DNA of 64,000 nt from [Enterobacter] lignolyticus SCF1 (GTDB lineage Bacteria; Pseudomonadota; Gammaproteobacteria; Enterobacterales; Enterobacteriaceae). The notes beneath the pieces were generated by a model. It did no database searches, was not told where the DNA came from, and saw nothing but the letters and a program-made list of their open reading frames with translations. The translations under genes and the position numbers were made by a program. Each line of letters begins with the position of its first letter. Position 1 is the stretch's first letter. The stretch covers positions 62,001 to 126,000 of the forward strand of contig NC_014618.1 in assembly GCF_000164865.1 (NCBI RefSeq), read 5' to 3'. Positions 1-6,879 of this stretch are shown here, piece by piece.

Positions 1-408
1 AGTGATGATGCTATGGATAGATAGCGTTCCCTCTTTCGAATACCAGACGCCGAAAACAATCATCAGCAGCACCGCGAAGACGCTGGTGGAGAGCGCCAGC
101 GGCACGCCGAAATGGTCCGTCAGGTTATCGGTGACCAGGGTGCCGAAAACGCTGATGAGCAGCACCGTTGACCAGTACAGCACCGGAATATAGCGGTCGG
201 AGCGCATCTGGAAGAACAGCACCACCACGAACAGCAGCCCGGTAAACAGCGAGGTGTTGGTCAGCCCCCAACCCATATTCATGTTCAGGAAGTCGGCGGC
301 GGTTTCGCCCACGGTGGTGGACATCATTTTAATCAACCAGAACAGGAGCGTGACTTCGGGCACCTTGTTCAGCGAAAAGGTCGAGGGGGTTTTTACTGTC
401 GAAAGCAT
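1..408 (-). CDS. DUF347 (COG4705-like) membrane protein, 3' end outside window
   Basis: The reading frame starts at an ATG at 408 and stays open to the window edge (136 codons seen), so the C-terminus is missing. After a short N-terminus comes NKVPEVTLLFWLIKMMSTTV, then GETAADFLNMNMG, the hallmark of the DUF347 repeat of COG4705 membrane-anchored proteins. At least three hydrophobic helices are visible. The function of the family is not established. A purine-rich stretch, GGAAGGAAAC, lies just before the ATG and supports the start. The next gene upstream on the same strand is cytochrome b561, about 200 bases away. Confidence 0.75.
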   Translation of the reverse strand, partial: MLSTVKTPSTFSLNKVPEVTLLFWLIKMMSTTVGETAADFLNMNMGWGLTNTSLFTGLLFVVVLFFQMRSDRYIPVLYWSTVLLISVFGTLVTDNLTDHFGVPLALSTSVFAVLLMIVFGVWYSKEGTLSIHSIIT

Positions 409-519
409 GTTTCCTTCCTCTGGCATCGTCGTGCCGGTAAATGCTGCGTCGGTAACGCGGGATACGTTGTTGAGTACGCAAAATTTACCTGGAGAAACTT
501 AGGGGGGACTTAGGAGGGA

Positions 520-606
520 TTTTATTTTTCCCGTAAGCGAGCGGCAGCGAGAGGGAAAATAAAAGAATGATAACGGGCCGGATGCGTAAAATACGCTCCG
601 ACCCGT
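520..606. terminator. two hairpins between cytochrome b561 and the DUF347 gene
   Basis: An inverted repeat pairs the TTTTATTTTTCCC arm (520-532) with GGGAAAATAAAA (553-564). A second weaker hairpin at 572-606 pairs ACGGG with CCCGT and has a GC-rich core. Together they fill the space behind the cytochrome b561 stop and probably end that transcript, with the T/A-rich arms able to work in both directions. This is inferred from sequence symmetry only. Confidence 0.45.
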
Positions 607-613
607 TGCGGTA

Positions 614-1156
614 TTATTTCTGCAGTTTTTTCCACGGCAGCATACGGAATAGTGTGTTATCGCGCATCACGTAGTGGTGGAACAGCGCGGCGGCGGCATG
701 TGCGCCGACAATAAAATAGCCCGCGTTAGCAATAAGCTCGTGGATATCCTTCATGTTTTGCTTCAGTTCAGGATGGCCTACCGGGTCGACGGGCATCGGC
801 AGGGAAAAGAAGGACCACTGCACCTGACCGAAATAAAGCGTCAGCACGCCAAGCACCGGCAGCGCGAGGAACATCAGATACAGCACGCCGTGCAGCGCTT
901 TCGACGCCACGATTTGCCAGCGCGGCGGCGTCGGGATGATATCCGGGTCGCGGTTAGCTATCTTAAGGCCGATGCGAATCACCATCAAAACCAGAACGCT
1001 CAGGCCTGCCGTATAGTGGATTAACGCCATGGTCTCCCGGGCTGGCGTACCTTTGGCGGCAAAACCTTTTAGCTCCATGGCGGCGTAGGTCACCACGACC
1101 AGCAGAAATACCAGCCAGTGAAAGCAGATTTGGCCACGCGTAAACGTGTTGTTCAT
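614..1156 (-). CDS. cytochrome b561 family protein
   Basis: A 180-residue four-helix membrane cytochrome of the CybB/YodB type. The N-terminal FHW motif (His13), HYTAGLSVLVLMVIRIGLK around residue 47, and histidines in the third and fourth helices (DIHELIANAGYF, GAHAAAALFHHYV) are the expected axial ligands for two b hemes. Family members in E. coli move electrons across the inner membrane, and some oxidise superoxide with quinone as acceptor. Length is normal. It is divergent from the metal exporter, with a 243-base gap that should hold both promoters. No redox partner is encoded beside it. Confidence 0.85.
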   Translation of the reverse strand: MNNTFTRGQICFHWLVFLLVVVTYAAMELKGFAAKGTPARETMALIHYTAGLSVLVLMVIRIGLKIANRDPDIIPTPPRWQIVASKALHGVLYLMFLALPVLGVLTLYFGQVQWSFFSLPMPVDPVGHPELKQNMKDIHELIANAGYFIVGAHAAAALFHHYVMRDNTLFRMLPWKKLQK

Positions 1157-1399
1157 CAGTCAATCCTCAAAAAACGCAGTATTTACGTTATATAAGCAAA
1201 AGCTTAAGCCGACATTAACATTTTGGGAAATAAAAGCTGATTTATTCCTGGTGGAGGTATGTCGGGTAACCTGTTCTTTTTGAAAGTGAGTCTTATTTAA
1301 ACCTGAGCTAAATATATTTAATAAAAACGAGCACATTTTCGCTATCTTGAATTATATTACGCGCATTGTCGTACGGCAGGGCATATTTCTGGGGTTAGT

Positions 1400-2323
1400 A
1401 TGATTCATAATGAAAATAAGCACAATGAGAACGAATATCATAATCGTTCATTGGCTGCGAGAAAAAGCACGCTGGTGAGCGTGGTAGTGAATATATTTCT
1501 GTCCTGTTTTCAGGTTCTGTTGGGGATATTTTCCGGCTCGCAGGGGCTCATAGCCGATGGTATGCATTCGTTTTCCGATTTAGTAGCTGATTTTGTCGTG
1601 CTGACCGCCAATAAAAAAAGCCGCAAACCGTCTGATGACGACCACCACTATGGTCACGGACGCTATGAGAACGGGGCATCGTTAATTATTGGCGCGATAC
1701 TGTTCCTGGTCGGGGCGGGTATGATTTGGTCCGCCGGCGGCAAGCTTCTGCACCCCGAGACGATTGCGAACGTGCACATCATCGCGCTGTGGGTGGCGCT
1801 GCTTGCGCTGACGGCGAAAGAGCTGCTGTTCCGCTACATGCTGGCGGTGGCGAGACGTATTCAGTCGTCGCTGCTGATTGCCAATGCCTGGCACGCGCGT
1901 TCGGATGCGGCGTCGTCGGTCGTGGTGGCCATCGGGATTTTCGGCAACCTGCTCGGCTACCCGTGGCTCGACCCGGTGGCGGCGCTGGTGGTCGGCGTGC
2001 TCATCGCCCGTATGGGCTATCACTTTTCCGCCGATGCGCTCCATGACCTGATGGACCGCTCGGCCGATGCCGACGTGGAAGCGGCGATCAAAACCACCAT
2101 CCTCGCCATCCCCGGCGTCGCCGGGCTGCACGACCTGAAAACCCGCAAAACGGGTGACCTGATCCTGGTGGATGTACATATCGAGGTCGACGGCGAGCTT
2201 TCCGTGCGCGAAGGGCATGATATTGCCGTAGCGGTGCGCGAGGCGGTAATGGAAAATAAAAACGTGCTGGACGTGATGACCCACATCGATCCGTATCAGG
2301 GGACAGGTATGCCCGTTTGCTGA
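1400..2323 (+). CDS. cation diffusion facilitator (CDF) metal exporter
   Basis: A 307-residue CDF protein. After a hydrophilic His/Asn-rich N-terminus (about 20 residues) come six hydrophobic helices. The metal-site motifs are HSFSD in helix 2 (DGMHSFSDLVAD) and HARSD in helix 5, that is HxxxD in both, a pattern usual for zinc-type CDFs and only half matching FieF (DxxxD in helix 2). A DDDHHYGHGRYE loop follows helix 2. The C-terminal 90 residues form the cytoplasmic metal-binding domain, with DLKTRKTGD and VDVHIEVDG motifs. It probably exports Zn2+ or a similar divalent ion by proton antiport; the exact ion cannot be told. A strong terminator follows. It is FieF-like in overall layout but it is not the fieF locus. 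Confidence 0.85.
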   Translation: MIHNENKHNENEYHNRSLAARKSTLVSVVVNIFLSCFQVLLGIFSGSQGLIADGMHSFSDLVADFVVLTANKKSRKPSDDDHHYGHGRYENGASLIIGAILFLVGAGMIWSAGGKLLHPETIANVHIIALWVALLALTAKELLFRYMLAVARRIQSSLLIANAWHARSDAASSVVVAIGIFGNLLGYPWLDPVAALVVGVLIARMGYHFSADALHDLMDRSADADVEAAIKTTILAIPGVAGLHDLKTRKTGDLILVDVHIEVDGELSVREGHDIAVAVREAVMENKNVLDVMTHIDPYQGTGMPVC

Positions 2324-2343
2324 GCGTGCAAGATGTTATATAA

Positions 2344-2375
2344 AGAAGGGTGGCTGAGATGACACCCTTCTTTTT
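2344..2375. terminator. intrinsic terminator of the CDF gene
   Basis: AGAAGGGTG and CACCCTTCT form a perfect 9-bp stem with a 10-base loop, followed by TTTTTC. The minus-strand reading also ends with A/T bases, so it may also close the convergent small gene at 2380-2607. Confidence 0.85.
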
Positions 2376-2379
2376 CGTG

Positions 2380-2607
2380 CTAGCGTTTTAAGACAAAGCA
2401 ATCCGCTTTTACATGCTGGTTAATATAATCATTTAGCCCCTCGCCGCGGCGGGCGAGTTTTTGCATCTCAGCAACGACCGCACTGCCCGGATGGGAGGCG
2501 TTATATAAATACACCGAACTATTTTTAAAGTATACCGTGATAGAGTCCTGCTCTATTTCGTAGGCTTTCACACCAGAGGTACCCTTTTTATTTGCATATA
2601 TTTCCAT
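2380..2607 (-). CDS. small KTSC-like protein, copy 1
   Basis: A 75-residue soluble protein beginning MEIYANKKGTSGVKAYEI. It reads as one small alpha/beta domain: a predicted strand pair ending in SSVYLYN, then EMQKLARRGEGLNDYIN. This layout resembles the KTSC domain, a small domain of unknown function, but the match is weak. I chose the ATG at 2607 because AAGGGAAA sits about seven bases upstream and because it aligns with the start of the paralogue at 2747-2974. An upstream ATG at 2640 is possible. It lies downstream of its paralogue on the same strand. Function unknown. Confidence 0.6.
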   Translation of the reverse strand: MEIYANKKGTSGVKAYEIEQDSITVYFKNSSVYLYNASHPGSAVVAEMQKLARRGEGLNDYINQHVKADCFVLKR

Positions 2608-2666
2608 TGTTGCGTTTCCCTTATGTGTATTACGCGACATAAGAAAAATACTAGCGAAGCAACAAT
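2606..2666 (-). promoter_or_regulatory. nested inverted repeats over the start site of the small gene
   Basis: In the mRNA-sense strand an outer pair, ATTGTTGC and GCAACAAT (2659-2666 with 2606-2613), includes the first two bases of the start codon. An inner pair, CTTATGT and ACATAAG (2637-2643 with 2620-2626), overlaps the 5' edge of the Shine-Dalgarno stretch AAGGG. If this folds, both initiation signals would be partly hidden, as in a thermometer or other translational switch. Seen directly as symmetry; the regulatory role is inference. Confidence 0.35.
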
Positions 2667-2746
2667 AATGCTGTGATCGGCGTAGCGATACCGGGACGGG
2701 AGGCGGCAGCGGCTCGGGTCAACCGAACCACTGCCTGGCGTGCGGG

Positions 2747-2974
2747 TTACCGTATCTTTCTAAAATAATCGGATCTGACGTGCCGTTGAATATAGGTCTC
2801 TAACCCCATGCCAATACGGGCAAGTCGCTGCATTTCAGCAACGGCCTTCACGCCGGGTTTTTCCGCGTTATACAGATAGGTGGAGCGATCGTTGAAAATG
2901 ATTTCAATCGCATCTTCAGAAATTTCGTACCTCATCACCCCGGAATGACCGTTGAGGTTGGCATATTGTTCCAC
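2747..2974 (-). CDS. small KTSC-like protein, copy 2
   Basis: A 75-residue paralogue of the 2380-2607 product: both carry xEQ/xEIYAN, SGVxxYEI, STYLYNA/SVYLYNA and EMQxLARxGxGLxxYI at matching positions. I chose a GTG start at 2974 because AAGGAAAG lies seven bases before it and because it makes both paralogues start at the same residue; the ATG at 3001 would add nine unaligned residues. The two genes probably arose by tandem duplication, and may be read as one transcript from the CRP-type promoter at 3012-3056. Function unknown. Confidence 0.6.
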   Translation of the reverse strand: MEQYANLNGHSGVMRYEISEDAIEIIFNDRSTYLYNAEKPGVKAVAEMQRLARIGMGLETYIQRHVRSDYFRKIR

Positions 2975-3011
2975 TATCAACTTTCCTTTTTTGCAGCGCA
3001 TAGCCTAAAGA

Positions 3012-3056
3012 AAGTACTATACGAATGTGATCATAGAATGTGATGCGCATCACATT
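3012..3056 (-). promoter_or_regulatory. CRP-type site and promoter for the paired small genes
   Basis: TGTGATGCGCATCACA (3039-3054) is a perfect match to TGTGA-N6-TCACA and lies inside a 20-base perfect palindrome. On the minus strand a TATAGT box (3016-3021) lies downstream. The palindrome centre is roughly 38-42 bases before the expected transcription start, the class II CRP position. FNR-like binding is less likely, because FNR uses TTGAT-N4-ATCAA. Confidence 0.65.
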
Positions 3057-3313
3057 TTTGTGGGCGGTGACAACGAGATAATTAGATGTTTTTATATCGA
3101 ATAACAACGGGTTAAGCAGATTTAATAAGTGGGCGCAATTATGGCATTTTGCCTGCCCGACGTATCGGCATTTCCGTTGGGTCAACCTCCGTCGAGAGTG
3201 TGCAGGCGAAGAAGCAACGCGCCATCCTTCTCGCGGCGCTGTTGCTCAGCCCATATGCGGTTCGCTCGCCGGTGAATGCGCTCAGCAGCAGTACCGTTAA
3301 GACCGGTCAAGCG
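3057..3313. other. intergenic stretch with no recognised gene
   Basis: Between the CRP-type site and the DoxX stop codon there is no frame with a convincing start. A 40-codon minus-strand frame (about 3185-3310) with Arg/Glu-rich composition has no start codon or ribosome site and could be a decayed gene end. I see no strong terminator for the RiPP operon here. Confidence 0.4.
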
Positions 3314-3910
3314 TTATTGGCTTCGCCACGCTGGCGTTATCTTTTTTAGCCAGTAGTCCGCGCTGACATATCGTCCTCCACCGTAAACCAGCAGAACCAA
3401 CAACATGATGAAATAGGTGGCTGAGAATTCGATGCCATTGTTCAAAATAACCGGGTCGCCCAGCTGGGTGATGTAATTGTAACGACCCGGGAAATTTTCA
3501 ATCAGCCACTGCAGGAAGGCCGTCATACGCTGGCTGGATTCCATGGTGTTGCTGGCAATGGCCAGCCAGCCATGGGACCAGTGAACCATCAGACTGGCGA
3601 CGCTCATTACGACAATCATCGGGATTGCTATAATGCGGGTAAATAGACCCAGCGTGATACAGATCAGGCCCAGCACTTCAGTTGACGTGGCCAGAAATGC
3701 CAACAGCCAGGGAAACGGCAGGCCGAGGCCGCCTTCGGCGGTAGGTTGTGCAAACCAGGCGACGGTACCACTGAATCCCAGCACCTTTGCATGCGCCCCT
3801 GCGAAAATAACAGGAATTAAATAGAGACGAATAAGTAATAATGCAATGAAATCTGCTTTCATAACGCTGGATATCACCAGCGTGTAACGTGAGATCAATT
3901 TGGTCAGCAT
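3314..3910 (-). CDS. DoxX family membrane protein of the RiPP operon
   Basis: A 198-residue inner-membrane protein with four hydrophobic segments. The DoxX signature is seen in LLLIRLYLIPVIFAGAHAKV (about residues 24-43), ATSTEVLGLICITLGLFTRI (about 74-93) and a C-terminal YFIMLLVLLVYGGGRYVSAD. DoxX proteins are regular partners of DUF692/DUF2063 clusters (BufD/HvfD position), where a redox or membrane role is suspected but not proven. It is the last gene of the operon, four bases after the DUF2063 gene. The residue stretch between helices 2 and 3 is longer than in minimal DoxX proteins. Confidence 0.8.
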   Translation of the reverse strand: MLTKLISRYTLVISSVMKADFIALLLIRLYLIPVIFAGAHAKVLGFSGTVAWFAQPTAEGGLGLPFPWLLAFLATSTEVLGLICITLGLFTRIIAIPMIVVMSVASLMVHWSHGWLAIASNTMESSQRMTAFLQWLIENFPGRYNYITQLGDPVILNNGIEFSATYFIMLLVLLVYGGGRYVSADYWLKKITPAWRSQ

Positions 3911-3914
3911 AATA

Positions 3915-4652
3915 TTATCCCCTGTACTTTAATGACAACAGCTCATCGTTATTGTTGGCTTCCAGCCATACATGCAAAGGTAATGTGGAGAAACTGCATG
4001 CCACCTGCGTCTGCAATTGTTCCAGGCTTACCGCCGTCGTCTGATTATTCAACCCCGATAGCAAATGAACATCGGTCAGATGGAGTCTTTTCTGATAAAT
4101 TTCATTATTGTGCTTACGGTAGACCGCATAATAATTGTGAAGCGGTATCTCCTCATCACAGGGTTCTCCTTCTTTTAGCCAGAATGGTAAGGCGATTATC
4201 CTCAGCGTCGGGTTAGGTATCACATCGACATTATGCAAACGAGCGGGTTTTTGTCTTATTGGCTGTGGAAAAGGAACCTCACTATCATCAATTTCAACCG
4301 CGTAGAGAAGCCACTCATATTCTACCAATGCCAGGTCATACGGGGATAACGGCTCTTTCTCACGCACGAAAAGTAACAGCTCCGTCGCTATCTGATGAAA
4401 CTCAGGCTGAGTGGAGTGATGCTGATTCACAAACCGGTCGACCAGTTGATAAACGGCGGACCTATCCCGTTTGCAGCAAAACAGCGGGAAAACATTCTGC
4501 AATACGTCGCTGATATTTTCCCTGATGATGTTTCGGTACAGCGTCATGCCGCGGGTACAGGATTTATCCGCAGCGCCACTGGCACGAAGCCGGGCTGAAA
4601 ACTCGGCCTGTGCGGCGGCCAGTGACGCAGGGACTGCAGGTGATAGACTCAC
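3915..4652 (-). CDS. DUF2063 partner protein of the MNIO enzyme (BufC/HvfC-like)
   Basis: A 245-residue soluble protein. The N-terminal 100 residues carry the DUF2063 pattern (AAAQAEFSARLR, then GMTLYRNIIRENISDVLQNVFP), which in this family recruits the precursor peptide to the iron oxidase. The C-terminal half (from about residue 110, LALVEYEWLLYAVEIDDSE) is the second conserved DUF2063 part. The start is GTG at 4652, preceded by AAGGAGG directly behind the MNIO stop codon; an ATG one base upstream is followed at once by TGA and cannot be used. Tight spacing to both neighbours suggests a complex with the MNIO enzyme. Confidence 0.85.
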   Translation of the reverse strand: MSLSPAVPASLAAAQAEFSARLRASGAADKSCTRGMTLYRNIIRENISDVLQNVFPLFCCKRDRSAVYQLVDRFVNQHHSTQPEFHQIATELLLFVREKEPLSPYDLALVEYEWLLYAVEIDDSEVPFPQPIRQKPARLHNVDVIPNPTLRIIALPFWLKEGEPCDEEIPLHNYYAVYRKHNNEIYQKRLHLTDVHLLSGLNNQTTAVSLEQLQTQVACSFSTLPLHVWLEANNNDELLSLKYRG

Positions 4653-4664
4653 ATATCCTCCTTT

Positions 4665-5495
4665 TTACGCAATAGATGCCCGGATGCCGGCCAGTTCCTC
4701 ACAGAGGTCATCCAGAGGCGGCACGTTGTTATCACGCTCCAGCAGTAGCGGCCTGGCGCCGTGAAGGTAAAACGTCTGCTTTGCAAGTTTCATCACATCT
4801 TCCAGCACTGGCATACCGTGTGTATCAAGCCGGAACTCCTCATCTTCTAAATGACCGGCGATGTGGTAATACACAATCGAGTTACCTGGAATGCTGCGAA
4901 TATAATCAAGCGCATCAAAATTGTGATTAAAGGCATTTACGTAGACATTATTAATATCCAGTAACATGCCGCAGCCGCTACGCTGCAATAGTTCACCCCA
5001 GAATTCCGCCTCCGGTATCTCACCCGTATAGCGGTGATAAGAGGAAATATTTTCCAGAACCAGCTGACGGCCCAGCAGGTTCTGCACGCGATCGATCCTC
5101 TGCGTCAGATAGGGCAGCGCATCGGCAAACGTCGGTATTGGCAGTAAATCGTAAAAATATCCCTGCGGGTCCCGGGAAAAGCAGAGATGATCGCTGTAAA
5201 TATCGATACGGTACTCATCCAGAAAACGACGGATATCATTAATGTACGTTTCGTTTAACGGGCACACATCACCGATTGACAAACTCAGGCTGTGGCAAAT
5301 TAAAGGATACTTTTTTCTTATGTCCGCTAAATATTCCTTTTTGGCGCCCCCTATATTCATCCAGTTATCGGGAGCCAGCTCGAGAAAATCGATATCCTGA
5401 CGTTTTGGTTGCTGTAACAGTCGCGGGATATGTTCATTACGCAGCCCGATACCGGCACTATCCTGGGCTATTTCCCGCACACGCCGCTGGTGCAT
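4665..5495 (-). CDS. multinuclear non-heme iron oxidase, DUF692 (BufB/HvfB/MbnB-like)
   Basis: A 276-residue TIM-barrel enzyme of the MNIO family. Expected metal ligands and active-site residues are all visible: GIGLR at the N-terminus, His68 (CHSLSLSIG), Asp102-His103 (YSDHLCFS), Glu148-Asn149 (VLENIS), Asp180 and Asn182-183 (LLDINNVYVN), His211 and His215 (YYHIAGH), Asp224-His226 (DTHG) and Glu253 (LLERD). Characterised members turn precursor cysteines into copper-binding groups such as oxazolone-thioamide or thiooxazole. The ATG lies inside the final Cys motif of the precursor gene, giving a 28-base overlap and probable translational coupling. A GTG six codons in is a less likely start. 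Confidence 0.9.
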   Translation of the reverse strand: MHQRRVREIAQDSAGIGLRNEHIPRLLQQPKRQDIDFLELAPDNWMNIGGAKKEYLADIRKKYPLICHSLSLSIGDVCPLNETYINDIRRFLDEYRIDIYSDHLCFSRDPQGYFYDLLPIPTFADALPYLTQRIDRVQNLLGRQLVLENISSYHRYTGEIPEAEFWGELLQRSGCGMLLDINNVYVNAFNHNFDALDYIRSIPGNSIVYYHIAGHLEDEEFRLDTHGMPVLEDVMKLAKQTFYLHGARPLLLERDNNVPPLDDLCEELAGIRASIA

Positions 5496-5788
5496 TTCCC
5501 GTCCTCTACCTGTTGAGGGGATACCTGTTGATTGATACCTTCACCGGTCAGGCCGCATTTTCCATCGCGGGCGCGCACAAGCTGGTACTGTGGGTCATGG
5601 TTCAGACTGGCCTGGCCGTATATCTTTTCCGTACCGCATTTACCGCTGGCGCACTTACCGCTGCTGGTGGGAGCTTTGTTGCCTGTTTTGCTCGCTTCGT
5701 AGGAGGTACCCTCAGCAGAAACCGGCGCAACCATCCCTGCAATCAGCATTGAGCCCACCGTGATCGATAATACAATTTTATTTTTCAT
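5468..5788 (-). CDS. secreted Cys-rich RiPP precursor (BufA/HvfA-like)
   Basis: A 106-residue peptide with a clear Sec signal (KNKIVLSITVGSMLIAGMV, cleavage likely after APVSA, residue 25). The mature part holds five cysteines at 46, 51, 78, 99 and 104, in SGKCASGKCG, DGKCG and DGKCTSGVCGK. Haemophilus HvfA carries EGKCG repeats that are modified by its MNIO enzyme, and DUF2282 bufferins carry comparable Cys pairs, so these are the probable modification sites. The modified peptide should be exported to the periplasm and bind Cu(I). The SD AGGAA overlaps the stop of the hydrolase gene. Which cysteines react cannot be told. Confidence 0.85.
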   Translation of the reverse strand: MKNKIVLSITVGSMLIAGMVAPVSAEGTSYEASKTGNKAPTSSGKCASGKCGTEKIYGQASLNHDPQYQLVRARDGKCGLTGEGINQQVSPQQVEDGKCTSGVCGK

Positions 5789-5791
5789 TGA

Positions 5792-6742
5792 TTATTCCTG
5801 CTCACTGGCTAATGAAATCGGGAAACAGGAGAGGTCACGGCTGGAATAGACCTTCCCGTGGTAGTACTGCTTGACGATATTGACGGACTGGTCTTTCAGA
5901 CGCAGACCTTTGCCCATGAAGTGGTTCAGCACCAGTACCTTCGGATTGATTTCGGCAGCAATTTTTCCCACCGCTTCAGGTTCGGCGTGCAGGAATTTCG
6001 ATGCGGTATCGGCGTGTTCATCAATCGCTAATGGCATTACCAGAATGTCAGCGCCTTTCGCAAAATTGACGAAGGCTTCATTGCTGCCATTTTGGTCAGC
6101 GGAGATCACCATCGTACCCTTAGCGGTTTCGATACGAAACGCAAGGCAAGGGACATCTCCGTGCGGGATCCCTAATGCGGTGACCTTCATTTCCGGATCC
6201 TGATAAACCAACTGCGGTTCTTTGGCGGTGTAATCAATATCCTTAACGCGGCTTTCCAGCTGTAACCCATCGGTGGCGTTATACAGACCATTCAGATAGG
6301 AATATGCGCCGCCTTCTTTTTTAAACAGGTCATGGAAATATTGCGTCATGGACGGGAATGCGCCGCCGCCCATCGGTCCGGCAAGGTCAATCACCTCTTT
6401 CTGCTGCAGAAAATAACCGCCTTTAAGGATTGCGGCCAGGTCAGAGACATGATCGGTGTGGAAGTGGGTAATGCCGATGAGTTTGAGATTTTCCAGCCGG
6501 GCGCCAGACTGGCCAAAGCGCAGGAAAATTCCGCCGCCGGCATCAATCAGAATGGCGGATTTGCCATTCAGCCAGATGACCTCTCCGGAGGATGCCCGCT
6601 GGTCATCGGTGATAGGTCCACCGGTACCGAGGGTTTGCAGGGTGAACTCTTTGTTTTTGCACTGGAGGCCGTCAGCCAGTGTACTGGCCGAAAAAACCAG
6701 TGAAAATGACAGCAGCATTGCCCTATTGAAGCGCATTTTCAT
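5792..6742 (-). CDS. secreted metallo-beta-lactamase-fold hydrolase heading the RiPP operon
   Basis: A 316-residue periplasmic protein with a signal peptide (cleavage near STLA, residue 23). The full binuclear zinc set of the RNase Z/arylsulfatase-like MBL branch is present: THFHTDH (His93, His95, Asp97, His98), His194 (GIPHGDVP), Asp216 (SADQNG) and His274 (VLNHFMGKG), plus an extra His252. Substrate unknown. It is first in the operon and its stop is three bases before the precursor ATG, which suggests a linked role, for instance processing, recycling or detoxification at the periplasmic side. An in-frame ATG at 6736 is an alternative start. MBL enzymes are not core members of described MNIO clusters, as far as I know. 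Confidence 0.85.
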   Translation of the reverse strand: MKMRFNRAMLLSFSLVFSASTLADGLQCKNKEFTLQTLGTGGPITDDQRASSGEVIWLNGKSAILIDAGGGIFLRFGQSGARLENLKLIGITHFHTDHVSDLAAILKGGYFLQQKEVIDLAGPMGGGAFPSMTQYFHDLFKKEGGAYSYLNGLYNATDGLQLESRVKDIDYTAKEPQLVYQDPEMKVTALGIPHGDVPCLAFRIETAKGTMVISADQNGSNEAFVNFAKGADILVMPLAIDEHADTASKFLHAEPEAVGKIAAEINPKVLVLNHFMGKGLRLKDQSVNIVKQYYHGKVYSSRDLSCFPISLASEQE

Positions 6743-6879
6743 AAGAATGATTTTCCTGAAAATTAAAGCGAGGGCTCTTCTGCCCTACGGCGTTTAACAT
6801 TAAGGAAAAAAGACTACAACACTAAAATAACACATCAAAACAGATAATTTATGTAGCTTCTACCACTTTTACTGGTAAT

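Noticed and set aside
1400..2323. CDF gene as fieF of the pfkA neighbourhood moved with the glp block
   Set aside because: Helix 2 motif is HxxxD instead of DxxxD, the N-terminus is His/Asn-rich, and it lies 24 kb from the moved block.
4653..4658. ATG directly before the DUF2063 gene as its start
   Set aside because: It is followed immediately by TGA; the overlapping GTG in the other frame gives the family protein.
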